64,000 nucleotides of DNA from Ancrocorticia sp052089425 (lineage in GTDB: Bacteria; Actinomycetota; Actinomycetes; Actinomycetales; Actinomycetaceae), in NCBI RefSeq assembly GCF_052089425.1, contig NZ_JBQCZW010000007.1, positions 1 to 64,000 of the forward strand. The letters are read 5' to 3'. Both the position numbers and the translations under genes were made by a program. Every line of letters begins with the position of its first letter. The first letter of the stretch is position 1. This document shows, piece after piece, positions 49,516-58,282 of the stretch. The notes under the pieces were generated by a model, which ran no database searches, was not told the origin of the DNA, and saw only the letters and a list, made by a program, of their open reading frames with translations.

Positions 49516-50658
49516 ATGTTCGAACATCGCGATACTCGATGTATCCACGGCAATCTCGAGCGCCCGGAATTTGAATCAACACGAGCGGTGAGTTTCCCGA
49601 TTTACCAGACAGCGACGTTCGGGCATGTTGGGTTCGGCCAGTCCAGCGGCTTTGACTACACGCGTGAAACCAACCCAACACGCGGCAAGCTGGAACAAAC
49701 AATGAGTGCACTTGAGGGCGCGGTAGATACCTGCGCATTCTCCTCCGGCATGGCCGCCGTATCCGCCTGCATCGAACTGTTCTCTCCGGGTCAGCACATT
49801 CTGTGTTCGGAGGATTTGTACGGGGGCGTTATTCGGCTCTTCGATCAGATCAGTGCAAAGAATGGCCTCACGGTGGACTACGCGGATACGGGTTCCGCCC
49901 ACGCGATCGAAGCAGCGATCACACCAGAGACCGCCTGCCTGTACATCGAAACTCCGTCCAATCCGATGATGAACGTGGCAGACCTCCGGCAATGCCGCCA
50001 GATCGCGGATAAGCATGGGCTGATCCTCATCGTGGACAACACGTTCCTTTCCCCCTACCTTCAGAATCCTCTGGAGCTGGGTGCCGATCTTGTGATCCAC
50101 AGCGGGAGCAAGTTCATCGGCGGCCACAACGATACGATCTCCGGGTTCGTATGTTCCGGTTCTCCTGCACTGGCTGAGCGCATCCGCCTCATCCACAAGA
50201 CCACCGGCGCAGCCCTCTCTCCCTTCGATTCCTGGCTCACACTTCGCGGCATCAAGACCTTGGGTATCCGCATGGAACGTCAACAAGAATCCGCAGTGGA
50301 GATCGCACGCTGGCTTCGCGAGCAACCGGGTATCTCGGACGTGTTCTACGTGGGACTCGAAGATCACCCGGGTTACACAGTCAACGCCTCTCAGGCACGC
50401 GGTGCTGGCGCCATGATTTCCTTCCGTACAGATACTGCCTCAACCGCACGCCGCGTTCTGGAACGCACACAGCTCATCACGTTTGCCGAAAGCCTTGGCG
50501 GAACGGAATCACTAATCACCTATCCCATGGTCCAGACCCATCCCGATGTGCCCGTGGCAGTCCGTGAACGGCTGGGTATTACAGAAACGCTTCTTCGGCT
50601 CTCGGTTGGCCTTGAAAACGTTGAGGATCTCAAGGCCGATATAGCTCAGGCGCTCTAA
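49516..50658 (+). CDS. Cys/Met-metabolism PLP-dependent enzyme (cystathionine synthase/lyase family)
   Basis: A 380-residue fold-type I PLP enzyme. TRETNPTRGKLEQTMSALEG lies near the N-terminus; IETPSNPMMNVADL and VDNTFLSPYLQNPLELGADLV bind PLP and the substrate. The PLP Lys is in HSGSKFIGGHNDTISG, and GGTESLITYP is near the end. The family includes cystathionine gamma-synthase, beta- and gamma-lyases, homocysteine synthases and methionine gamma-lyase, which the motifs alone do not separate. GAAGG precedes ATG 49516; the frame extends upstream without a ribosome site. It is divergent from the met import unit and cotranscribed with the Rrf2 gene. Confidence 0.88.
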   Translation: MFEHRDTRCIHGNLERPEFESTRAVSFPIYQTATFGHVGFGQSSGFDYTRETNPTRGKLEQTMSALEGAVDTCAFSSGMAAVSACIELFSPGQHILCSEDLYGGVIRLFDQISAKNGLTVDYADTGSAHAIEAAITPETACLYIETPSNPMMNVADLRQCRQIADKHGLILIVDNTFLSPYLQNPLELGADLVIHSGSKFIGGHNDTISGFVCSGSPALAERIRLIHKTTGAALSPFDSWLTLRGIKTLGIRMERQQESAVEIARWLREQPGISDVFYVGLEDHPGYTVNASQARGAGAMISFRTDTASTARRVLERTQLITFAESLGGTESLITYPMVQTHPDVPVAVRERLGITETLLRLSVGLENVEDLKADIAQAL

Positions 50659-50674
50659 AGGAAGGGACTAACCA

Positions 50675-51100
50675 GTGCTGGTATCAACAAAGGGGCGCTA
50701 TGCTCTTCGCGTCATGATCGATCTTGCCGAGAACCAAACCTCCGGCTACATTCCGTTGAAAGAGATCGCCGAACGGCAAGATGTGTCCGAGAAGTACCTC
50801 GAATCGATCCTCAAAACCCTTGTACGCTCGGGCGCTCTTGCCGGCCAGCGCGGCAAGGGAGGCGGGTATCGGCTCACGCAGGACCCTGCCGAATACACGG
50901 TAGCCACGATTCTCCACCTGACGGAAGGAAGCTTGGCTCCGGTTGCGGGCCTGCATGGCGGCGGCAACTCGAACCAAGATCGTGGGGCCACGCTCAAAAT
51001 GTGGCACGAACTGGACGAACTCATCACCGCATTCTTTGAGAAGCGCACCATCGCGGACTTGGCTTCCAGCTCTACCCCTGGAGATAACTACGTGATCTAG
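50675..51100 (+). CDS. Rrf2-family transcriptional regulator without cysteines (CymR-like)
   Basis: A 141-residue Rrf2 protein. The winged helix runs from STKGRYALRVMIDLA through IAERQDVSEKYLESILKTLVRSG to the wing GKGGGYRL, followed by the dimerisation helix (about 100-128). The three cysteines that hold the Fe-S cluster in IscR and NsrR are missing, and the whole protein has no Cys. That matches the CymR type, which senses cysteine status through a partner enzyme. It starts with GTG behind AAGGAAGGG, 16 bases after the PLP enzyme. Local context (met import, Cys/Met enzyme) supports control of sulfur metabolism; this is inference. Confidence 0.88.
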   Translation: MLVSTKGRYALRVMIDLAENQTSGYIPLKEIAERQDVSEKYLESILKTLVRSGALAGQRGKGGGYRLTQDPAEYTVATILHLTEGSLAPVAGLHGGGNSNQDRGATLKMWHELDELITAFFEKRTIADLASSSTPGDNYVI

Positions 51101-51118
51101 GCACTACCCGCAATAGCG

Positions 51119-51146
51119 AAAACGGGACCCGAATGGGTCCCGTTTT
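51119..51146. terminator. Bidirectional terminator between the Rrf2 gene and rpsA
   Basis: AAAACGGGACCC (51119-51130) and GGGTCCCGTTTT (51135-51146) form a perfect 12-base stem with the loop GAAT. The T-run on each strand makes it a classical terminator for both converging genes. Confidence 0.9.
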
Positions 51147-51166
51147 CTGTTCCTTATACGGAGGAA

Positions 51167-52645
51167 CTAGTTGTTTGTCAGCTTCTCACGCAGAGCGGCA
51201 AGTGCTTCGTCCGATGCCAGAGTGCCAGCGGCCTCTGCATCGTTCGAGGAATAGGATGCCGGTGCCGGCTCGGTGGCCGCCGGAGCAGAAGAGCTCTGGC
51301 CTGCCTCGGCGTCCTGCTCCATTGCCTTGGCAACTTGAGCCTTGTGGGACTCCCAACGTGCCTGAGCGGCAGCGTATTCGTTCTCCCACGCTTCGCGCTG
51401 CGTATCGTAGCCGTCCAGCCATTCGTTGGACTCGGGATCGAAGCCTTCTGGGTACTTGTAGTTGCCCTGATCGTCGTATTCCGCAGCCATGCCGTACAGC
51501 GAAGGATCGAAATCTTCGGACGTGGGATCCACGCCCTCGTTCGCCTGCTTGAGCGACAGGGAGATGCGGCGGCGCTCAAGATCAATATCGATCACCTTGA
51601 CGAATGCGTCATCACCAACCTTGACAACCTGCTCGGGCAGATCGATGTGGCGCTGTGCCAGCTCGGAGATGTGAACCAAGCCCTCGATGCCATCCTCCAC
51701 GCGAACGAATGCGCCGAACGGAACCAGCTTGGTGACCTTGCCCGGGACGATCTGACCGATCGCATGGGTACGGGCGAAGGTCTGCCACGGATCTTCCTGC
51801 GTAGCCTTGAGGGAGAGCGAAACACGCTCGCGATCCATATCAACATCAAGGACTTCCACGGTGACCTTCTGGCCAACTTCGACAACCTCAGATGGGTGAT
51901 CGATGTGCTTCCACGAAAGCTCGGACACGTGAACCAGACCGTCTACGCCACCAAGATCAACGAACGCACCGAAGTTGACGATCGAGGAGATGACGCCCTC
52001 GCGGACCTGCCCCTTCTTGAGGTTGTGGAGGAATTCTCCACGGGCCTGAGACTGGGTTTCTTCGAGCCAAGAGCGGCGGGACAACACAACGTTGTTCCGG
52101 TTCTTGTCCAGCTCGATGATCTTTGCTTCGAGCTCACGGCCGATGTAGGGCTGAAGATCGCGCACGCGGCGCATTTCAACCAAGGATGCAGGGAGGAAGC
52201 CACGAAGCCCGATGTCCAGAATGAGGCCACCCTTGACAACTTCGATGACCGAACCGGTGACAACGCCATCGGCTTCTTTGACATCTTCGATTTGGGACCA
52301 AGCACGCTCGTACTGTGCGCGCTTCTTGGAGAGGAGAAGGCGGCCTTCCTTGTCTTCCTTCTGAAGAACGAGGGCCTCAATCTGATCGCCTACGTGAACA
52401 ACGTCATCAGGATCTACATCGTGCTTGATGGAGAGTTCCTTGGAGGGGATGACGCCCTCTGTCTTGTAGCCAATGTCAAGAAGGACTTCGTCGTGGTCGA
52501 CCTTGACTACAGTGCCTTCGACGATATCCCCGTCATTGAAGTACTTGATGGTCTGGTCAACAGCTGCGATGATTTCATCTTCGCCGCCGATGTCGTTAAT
52601 TGCGACCTGCGGGATCGTCGAGGTTGTGGGCGTGTTATCGGTCAT
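51167..52645 (-). CDS. rpsA: 30S ribosomal protein S1
   Basis: A 492-residue protein with four S1 OB-fold repeats (about 35-105, 122-187, 208-276 and 293-362), including GDIVEGTVVKVDHDEVLLDIGYK, quoted in part as EVLLDIGYKTEG, and VNFGAFVDLGGVDGLVHVSEL, quoted in part as FGAFVDLGG. The C-terminal region (about 370-492) is acidic and Ala/Ser-rich, as in other actinobacterial S1. It binds mRNA on the small subunit. I start at ATG 52645 (MTDNTPTT); the upstream frame extension is not similar to S1. The 240-base gap to polA holds a possible -10 (TATAGA, 52818-52823 on the minus strand) but no clear -35. Confidence 0.96.
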   Translation of the reverse strand: MTDNTPTTSTIPQVAINDIGGEDEIIAAVDQTIKYFNDGDIVEGTVVKVDHDEVLLDIGYKTEGVIPSKELSIKHDVDPDDVVHVGDQIEALVLQKEDKEGRLLLSKKRAQYERAWSQIEDVKEADGVVTGSVIEVVKGGLILDIGLRGFLPASLVEMRRVRDLQPYIGRELEAKIIELDKNRNNVVLSRRSWLEETQSQARGEFLHNLKKGQVREGVISSIVNFGAFVDLGGVDGLVHVSELSWKHIDHPSEVVEVGQKVTVEVLDVDMDRERVSLSLKATQEDPWQTFARTHAIGQIVPGKVTKLVPFGAFVRVEDGIEGLVHISELAQRHIDLPEQVVKVGDDAFVKVIDIDLERRRISLSLKQANEGVDPTSEDFDPSLYGMAAEYDDQGNYKYPEGFDPESNEWLDGYDTQREAWENEYAAAQARWESHKAQVAKAMEQDAEAGQSSSAPAATEPAPASYSSNDAEAAGTLASDEALAALREKLTNN

Positions 52646-52885
52646 GAAGTTGGTGACTCCGTTACGGACTGAATTAGTAGTTGGACAGTGACAATGCGGG
52701 AAGGAATCCCACACCAGTAGTCAACTCTACGTTAGCTCAGAGCTGGCCGCAAACAGATTAGCGCGACATTGCGCGGAAAATTCGTGATCTTCAGCCCACC
52801 TAGCGCAGCCATCACCCTCTATACTTCGGAAGGCCATCGTCCAGATTGGAGTGATTCAACTCTCGGCTGCGCCAGCTAATTTCCC

Positions 52886-55567
52886 CTAGTGGGCAGCAGC
52901 TCGCCAGTTGGCACCGTATCCGATGCCCACGGAAAGCGGTACAGAGAGCGTAGCGGCCTGCCCCATGTCACGCCGCAGAAGCATTTCCACCTGATCGTGC
53001 TCCCCCTCAGCAATCTCCACAACCAATTCGTCATGAACCTGCAACAGCACACGGGAAGAGAGCCCTGCATCGAGGAGATCTCGGGCTACGTCCACCATTG
53101 CCAGCTTGATGATATCGGCTGCCGATCCTTGGATCGGTGCGTTGAGCGCCATCCTTTCGGCTGCCTCGCGGAGCTGACGGTTCGTGGAGGTCAGTTCTGG
53201 AAGGTAACGGCGCCTGCCCAGCATCGTTTCCGTATATCCCTGCTTGCGTGCGCGTTCCACAAGAAGATTCAGATAATCACGGACCTTACCGAACCGCGAG
53301 AAGTAATCGTCCATGAGGCGCTGGGCCTCCCCCACGTCAATACGCAGCTGCCGGGACAAACCAAAAGCGGAAAGTCCGTACACCAAACCATAGCTCATCG
53401 CCTTGATCCGGGAGCGCTGGGCTCCGCTCACCTGATCCTCCGCAACATCAAAAACTCGCGAGGCAACATACGTGTGCAGATCGGCGCCATGGTTGAAGGC
53501 GTCAATCAGCTCTTGGTCACCGGAAAGGGAGGCCATGAGCCGCATTTCGATCTGGGAGTAGTCAGCCGTCATCAACCCAACGTAGTGATCTCCAGGGACA
53601 AATGCCTCGCGGATCTGAAGGCCCTCTTCGGTACGCGCATGGATGTTCTGGAGATTTGGATCCGTGGAGGACAGCCGGCCCGTTGCCGCTACAGCTTGCT
53701 GGTAGGTGGTGTGGATTCGTCCGTCCGATTGAATGGAACGCTGTAATCCTTCAACCGATTGGCGAAGCTTGATCGCATCGCGATGCTCGAGAAGGGAACC
53801 GAGGAAGGTTTGGCCTGATATCGCGCGATCGTCCTCACGTCCGGCGATCCTCACTGCCAGGTCCGCCAGAGCTTCAGCGTTGGTTGTATATCCAGACTTC
53901 GTCTTCTTGGTTTTCGGGAGTCCAAGTTCGTCAAACAGAACTGTTTGCAGCTGCTTCGGACTGGAAAGGTTTACGTCGTGCCCGATGGCACTATAGGCGC
54001 TTTGGGCAGCACCTTCCACACGGGCATCAAAATCTGCGCGCAGCTCATCCAGCCGAGTGTCACTGACCTGAATACCGGTTTGTTCCATCTGCTGGAGGGT
54101 ACTGGCCACCGCGAGCTCAAGATCAAGGAGCGATCCATCTTCACCCTGCTCCTTCAGCGCCTCGGTCAGCGCCCGCGCCAGCGGCACTTCCACCGCGGCA
54201 GCAGACGCAATGGCATCCGTTCCACCAAATCCGGGAAGCATCTCATCATCTTCGGCAATATCAACACCCAGATAGCGCATGGCCAGATCATGAAGATCAT
54301 ACGTGCGCTGGTCTGGGTGGAGCAGGTAGGCCGCCAGAACCGTATCGCACACCACGCCGTTCAGCTCAAAATCACCGGCACCATGTAGCCCGTGCCAGTA
54401 TTCCTTGGCGCTGTGACACACCTTGGACTGTGCCGGGTCCGCGAGCCACTGAGCAAACGCCTCCTCATCGGCTGGCGTGAGCGCTGAACGCAGCGTGGAA
54501 AACACGTGTCCGGCCGAATCGGCAATGGCGATCGATTCTATTTCGCCACGCCCGGGAGCAAAGTTGCCGGTGAGGGCGAGCCCCCATCGGGGCGATTCAC
54601 GCCCGTCAAGCCATCCCGGCAAGTCCTCGTGGCTGACCTTGAGAGCGGCCAAGTCCAAGCCCGTCGTTTCCTCGGACTGCGTGCCGTCGCGGCTGGGGAG
54701 TTCTTGGAGAACGCGAGAGCGCAGGCTGGAGAAGTCCAAGGTGTCGAACAGTTCGTGGACGGCTTGCCGATCCACGCCCTTGGGGCGGAAGAGTTCGAAA
54801 TCCTCACCGATCGGAAGGTCGCGCAACAATCGATTGAGCTCACGGTTCAGGCGGACCTGATCAGTGTGTTCCTGCAGCGAGTTTCCGGCGCGCCCCTTGA
54901 TCTCATCAGCATGAGCCAGAATGGATTCGAGATCGCCATACTGGTGGATCCACTTTGCGGCTGTCTTGGGACCTACACCAGGGACTCCCGGCAGGTTATC
55001 GGCGCCCTCACCCACGAGGGCGGCAAGGTCAGGGTACTGGTGTGGCGTCACGGTGGTTTTCTCCTCCACGCCAGCAGGATCCAGCACCTGCATCTGCGAT
55101 CGCGGCATGGGATACAACAGCGTGCAGCTATCGCTGACCAACTGGTAGGCATCCTTATCCCCGGAAGCAATGTAGCTGTGCATGCCCTGTTCGGATGCCA
55201 ATGAGGAAAGCGTGGCAACAATATCGTCTGCCTCGTAATCCTCCATGGTGAGCCATGCGATTCCCAAAACATCTAGGGTCTCTTGAATAACGCCTATTTG
55301 GCCCTTAAATTCCTCGGGGGTCTTGGCGCGCCCGCCCTTGTAATCCGGGAACCTCCGTGTGCGGAAGGTGCCCCCAGGCAAATCAAAGGCAACGGCAACA
55401 TGCGTTGGATGATAATCGCCCATCATCTTGAGAAGGGTGTTGATGAATCCATACACCGCGTTCGTGTACTGGCCCCGCGAGGTCAGAAAACTATCTGCGC
55501 GCAACGCGTAGAAGGCACGGAAGGCCATCGAATTACCATCGACCAAGAGGATTCGCTCATCGTTCAC
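52886..55567 (-). CDS. polA: DNA polymerase I
   Basis: An 893-residue enzyme. The N-terminal 5'-3' exonuclease domain (LLVDGNSMAFRAFYAL, AFDLPGGTFRTRRFPDYKGGR, GVPGVGPKTAAKWI) is followed by a 3'-5' exonuclease-like domain and then the polymerase domain: motif A MTADYSQIEMRLMA, O helix RSRIKAMSYGLVYGLSAFG, motif C VLLQVHDELVVE. The proofreading domain lacks the DxE and YxxxD acidic residues, so proofreading is probably lost, as in mycobacterial and Taq polymerases. GGGGGAG precedes the ATG. It is divergent from the thioesterase gene with only 22 bases between start codons. Confidence 0.97.
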   Translation of the reverse strand: MNDERILLVDGNSMAFRAFYALRADSFLTSRGQYTNAVYGFINTLLKMMGDYHPTHVAVAFDLPGGTFRTRRFPDYKGGRAKTPEEFKGQIGVIQETLDVLGIAWLTMEDYEADDIVATLSSLASEQGMHSYIASGDKDAYQLVSDSCTLLYPMPRSQMQVLDPAGVEEKTTVTPHQYPDLAALVGEGADNLPGVPGVGPKTAAKWIHQYGDLESILAHADEIKGRAGNSLQEHTDQVRLNRELNRLLRDLPIGEDFELFRPKGVDRQAVHELFDTLDFSSLRSRVLQELPSRDGTQSEETTGLDLAALKVSHEDLPGWLDGRESPRWGLALTGNFAPGRGEIESIAIADSAGHVFSTLRSALTPADEEAFAQWLADPAQSKVCHSAKEYWHGLHGAGDFELNGVVCDTVLAAYLLHPDQRTYDLHDLAMRYLGVDIAEDDEMLPGFGGTDAIASAAAVEVPLARALTEALKEQGEDGSLLDLELAVASTLQQMEQTGIQVSDTRLDELRADFDARVEGAAQSAYSAIGHDVNLSSPKQLQTVLFDELGLPKTKKTKSGYTTNAEALADLAVRIAGREDDRAISGQTFLGSLLEHRDAIKLRQSVEGLQRSIQSDGRIHTTYQQAVAATGRLSSTDPNLQNIHARTEEGLQIREAFVPGDHYVGLMTADYSQIEMRLMASLSGDQELIDAFNHGADLHTYVASRVFDVAEDQVSGAQRSRIKAMSYGLVYGLSAFGLSRQLRIDVGEAQRLMDDYFSRFGKVRDYLNLLVERARKQGYTETMLGRRRYLPELTSTNRQLREAAERMALNAPIQGSAADIIKLAMVDVARDLLDAGLSSRVLLQVHDELVVEIAEGEHDQVEMLLRRDMGQAATLSVPLSVGIGYGANWRAAAH

Positions 55568-55577
55568 TCCCCCAGCC

Positions 55578-55583
55578 TACTAT
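55578..55583 (+). promoter_or_regulatory. -10 element for a leaderless thioesterase mRNA
   Basis: TACTAT matches TATAAT at four to five positions and ends six bases before ATG 55590, so transcription would begin at the start codon. There is no room for a ribosome site because polA starts 22 bases away on the other strand. No good -35 is visible. Confidence 0.45.
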
Positions 55584-55589
55584 TAAGTC

Positions 55590-55967
55590 ATGGAGAACTA
55601 CCTTGGAGAACTCGCTGAACGCCTTCAGATCACGGTCCGCACCATCAGTGAGGACCTCGTGGTCATGGCCATGCCAGTTGCTGGTAACACGCAGCCAGCC
55701 GGACTACTGCACGGCGGAGCGAACGGGGTGCTGGTTGAGCAGGCGGCATCGAGCCTCGCGCTGCGCAGGGCTCCAGAGGGCAAACTGCCCGTTGGAACGG
55801 AACTGAATGTGTCCCAGCTTCGCGGGGCCACTGAGGGATACGTGACAGCAACCGCAACCCTGCTTTCTCAGTCACGCTCCTCCATGTGTACTCAGGTGGA
55901 GATACGCGACGAATCGGGTACGCTGACCGCCGTTGGCCGGATGACCAACGTGTTCATTACACGCTAG
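55590..55967 (+). CDS. Hotdog-fold thioesterase (PaaI/YdiI type)
   Basis: A 125-residue single hotdog domain. The HGGANGVLVEQAASSLAL block holds the conserved His-Gly-Gly and the catalytic Glu/Asp position on the central helix; the rest is the five-strand sheet ending at GRMTNVFITR. Relatives hydrolyse acyl-CoA thioesters such as 1,4-dihydroxy-2-naphthoyl-CoA or aryl-CoA. The substrate is unknown. This thioesterase-polA-ANTAR regulator grouping is common in actinobacteria. It converges on the pdtaR-like gene with eight bases between stops. Confidence 0.85.
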   Translation: MENYLGELAERLQITVRTISEDLVVMAMPVAGNTQPAGLLHGGANGVLVEQAASSLALRRAPEGKLPVGTELNVSQLRGATEGYVTATATLLSQSRSSMCTQVEIRDESGTLTAVGRMTNVFITR

Positions 55968-55975
55968 AAACGGAA

Positions 55976-56587
55976 CTACTCCGCGCGGCCAACTTGATCG
56001 ATCACGGCGTCCGCTACCTCGCGCATCGTCAGCCGGCGATCCATGGATGTTTTCTGGATCCAACGGAAGGCTTCCGGCTCACTGAGGCCCATACGTTCCT
56101 CAAGAAGCCCCTTCGCACGATCAACGCGCTTGCGAGTCTCAAACTGCTCGGTCAAGCTCGCGACCTCGTTCTTGAGAGCAGCGATTTCCTGCGCACGGGA
56201 CACAGCGATTTCCACAGCAGGGATCAGCTCAGCTGGAGTAAACGGCTTGACAACATAGGCCATCGCCCCGGCATCGCGCGCACGATCAACCAGCTCGCTT
56301 TGGGAGAACGCCGTGAGCATGACAATCGCACAATTGTGATCCTCGAGGATGCGATCGGCGGCCGTGATGCCATCCATTCCCGGCATCTTCACGTCCATGA
56401 CGATCAGTTCCGGCTCAAGCTCATCAGCAAGGGCAATAGCCTGCTCGCCGTCACCAGCCTGCCCAACAACCTCGTAGCCTGCACCCTCGAGAGTCTCGAC
56501 GATATCCAAACGGATCAGCGTCTCGTCTTCAACCACTAAGGTCCGGGTCCCGGATACTTCGGTGGTTGCTGCGTCTTCCTGTGCCAT
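55976..56587 (-). CDS. pdtaR: ANTAR-domain response regulator (PdtaR-like)
   Basis: A 203-residue regulator. The receiver domain has the acidic pocket in VVEDETLIRLDIV, the phosphoacceptor Asp in LIVMDVKMPGMDG, and Lys in VVKPFTPAEL. A coiled linker follows, then an ANTAR RNA-binding domain (about 140-198) with VDRAKGLLEERMGLSEPEAF. Phosphorylated ANTAR proteins bind paired hairpins in mRNA leaders and prevent termination. AAAGGAG precedes the ATG at 56587. The cognate kinase PdtaS is not in the window, as usual for this orphan location. Confidence 0.93.
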   Translation of the reverse strand: MAQEDAATTEVSGTRTLVVEDETLIRLDIVETLEGAGYEVVGQAGDGEQAIALADELEPELIVMDVKMPGMDGITAADRILEDHNCAIVMLTAFSQSELVDRARDAGAMAYVVKPFTPAELIPAVEIAVSRAQEIAALKNEVASLTEQFETRKRVDRAKGLLEERMGLSEPEAFRWIQKTSMDRRLTMREVADAVIDQVGRAE

Positions 56588-56672
56588 AGCGTCTCCTTTG
56601 ACCGGCAGCCAACATCTTGTCTTTCGGTCTTCTACACTAACCTTTTCCAAGTCTGGTGCTTGGAATAAGCCG

Positions 56673-56756
56673 TGCTCCCGGCGGGACTCGAACCCGCACG
56701 CCCGCAAAGGCGCTGCATTTTGAGTGCAGTGTGTCTACCAATTCCACCACAGGAGC
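56673..56756 (-). tRNA. tRNA-Leu (anticodon CAA)
   Basis: A class II tRNA of 84 bases on the minus strand. The acceptor stem pairs GCTCCTG with CGGGAGC, the D loop has TGGTAGAC, and the anticodon stem CTGCA/TGCAG encloses the loop CTCAAAA, which gives anticodon CAA for UUG. A long variable arm follows, then a T arm with GGGTTCGAGTCCC. The discriminator is A and CCA is not encoded. A short GGGCC/GGCCC stem (56764-56776) separates it from pyk upstream. Confidence 0.95.
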
Positions 56757-56787
56757 AGATGGTGGGCCGATGGCCCCCCAAGGGTGA

Positions 56788-58215
56788 TTAAGCGTGACGG
56801 ATTAACGTTTCGCCCATCTTGTGCACGCGAATGGTATTGGTGGAACCAATAACACCTGCGGGCATACCAGCCACGATAACGATACGATCGCCATCTTCAG
56901 CTAGGTCCATCTCACGGAGGAGATGATCTACCTGTCCTACCATATCATCAGTGTGCAGTACATGTGGAACCGTGAAGGTATCCACGCCCCATGTGAGTGC
57001 CAACTGATTACGTACAGCAGGGTCAGGAGTGAAGCATAGCAGTGGCAAACGCGCGCGAAGCCGCGCCACACGCCGTGCCGTCTGACCCGACTGAGTGAAG
57101 ACAACCACAAACTTCACGCCAAGCGCTTCGCCGATCTCCATCGCCGCACGGGTGATCACACCGTTACGCGTACGATGAAGGTTTCCGATCTCCGCTATCT
57201 GTTCGAGGCCATGTTCTTCCGAGTACTCGATGATGTTGTACATCGTCTGCACGCACTCAATGGGATAGAGCCCAACCGAGGTTTCGCCCGAAAGCATCAC
57301 GGCGTCAGCACCATCAATAATCGCGTTCGCACAATCGGACGCTTCCGCGCGCGTAGGACGCGGGTTTTCGATCATGGACTCGAGCACCTGAGTGGCCACA
57401 ATAACGGGCTTGGCCATCCGGCGGCACAGGTCAATGGCGCGCTTCTGAACGATCGGAACCTGTTCGAGCGGTACCTCAACACCCAGATCACCGCGGGCAA
57501 CCATGATGCCATCGAACGCGCGGACGATTGCTTCGAGGTTCTCCACTGCCTGTGGCTTCTCGATCTTGGCGATGACGGGCTTACGCACGCCAACCTTGTC
57601 CATGATCTCATGGACATCGTCGATATCCTTGGCATCACGCACAAAGGAGAGGGCAACGATATCGCAGCCGAAGCGCAGGCCCCACTCAAGATCCTCACGA
57701 TCCTTTTCGGACAGTGCAGGAACGGACACGGCAACACCAGGAAGGTTAACTCCCTTGTGATCCGAAACCGGGCCGGGAACCTCAACCACCGTGTGGACTT
57801 CGGGGCCCTCAACGGAGGTAACACGTACTGCAACCTTGCCGTCGTCGATCAAAATATGATCGCCGGGCTTACAATCTCCGGGCAGCCCCTTGAACGTTGT
57901 TGAGACAAGCTCCTTCGTGCCAGGGACATCGTCCGTGGTAATGGTGAACTCATCACCAACGTTGAGCCGGACTGGACCTTCCGCAAACGTACCTAGACGA
58001 ATCTTTGGCCCCTGAAGATCAACCAGTACGGCAATCGGACGCCCGGTTATCTCCGCTGCCTTACGAACGCGCAGAATGCGCTCTTCGTGTTCAGCGTGAG
58101 AACCGTGCGAGGCGTTGATTCGAGCTACGTTCATTCCAGCACGGGCCAACTCAAGGATTTGTTCCTGAGTGGTAGTTGCCGGACCAAGTGTGCACACAAT
58201 TTTTGCTCGTCGCAT
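56788..58215 (-). CDS. pyk: Pyruvate kinase
   Basis: A 475-residue enzyme. Its blocks are the N-terminal RRAKIVCTLGPAT, RINASHGSHAEHE, the catalytic Lys in VIAKIEKPQAVENL, MVARGDLGVEVP, the substrate loop ATQVLESMIENPRPTRAEASD, and the C-terminal allosteric domain (about 350-475). It makes ATP and pyruvate from phosphoenolpyruvate. I start at ATG 58215; an ATG three codons upstream is possible. It follows gltBD on the same strand but probably has its own promoter. Confidence 0.96.
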   Translation of the reverse strand: MRRAKIVCTLGPATTTQEQILELARAGMNVARINASHGSHAEHEERILRVRKAAEITGRPIAVLVDLQGPKIRLGTFAEGPVRLNVGDEFTITTDDVPGTKELVSTTFKGLPGDCKPGDHILIDDGKVAVRVTSVEGPEVHTVVEVPGPVSDHKGVNLPGVAVSVPALSEKDREDLEWGLRFGCDIVALSFVRDAKDIDDVHEIMDKVGVRKPVIAKIEKPQAVENLEAIVRAFDGIMVARGDLGVEVPLEQVPIVQKRAIDLCRRMAKPVIVATQVLESMIENPRPTRAEASDCANAIIDGADAVMLSGETSVGLYPIECVQTMYNIIEYSEEHGLEQIAEIGNLHRTRNGVITRAAMEIGEALGVKFVVVFTQSGQTARRVARLRARLPLLCFTPDPAVRNQLALTWGVDTFTVPHVLHTDDMVGQVDHLLREMDLAEDGDRIVIVAGMPAGVIGSTNTIRVHKMGETLIRHA

Positions 58216-58244
58216 GCTGTACATCCTACCTGAGGGTATTCGTT

Positions 58245-58273
58245 ATTTAACTGGCATCTTTGGTTGTCCCCAA
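58245..58273 (-). promoter_or_regulatory. Candidate pyk promoter
   Basis: On the minus strand TTGGGG (58268-58273), a 17-base spacer and TTAAAT (58245-58250) give a weak sigma-70-like arrangement in the 67-base gap between gltD and pyk, about 30 bases before the start codon. Confidence 0.3.
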
Positions 58274-58282
58274 CACACCGGG

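Noticed and set aside
51335..52672. A 445-codon plus-strand open frame
   Set aside because: It lies fully antisense to rpsA, which has four clear S1 domains. The translation has no recognisable domain.
56673..56756. tRNA-Leu as an integration site
   Set aside because: No integrase gene or repeated tRNA end is visible on either side; neighbours are core genes.
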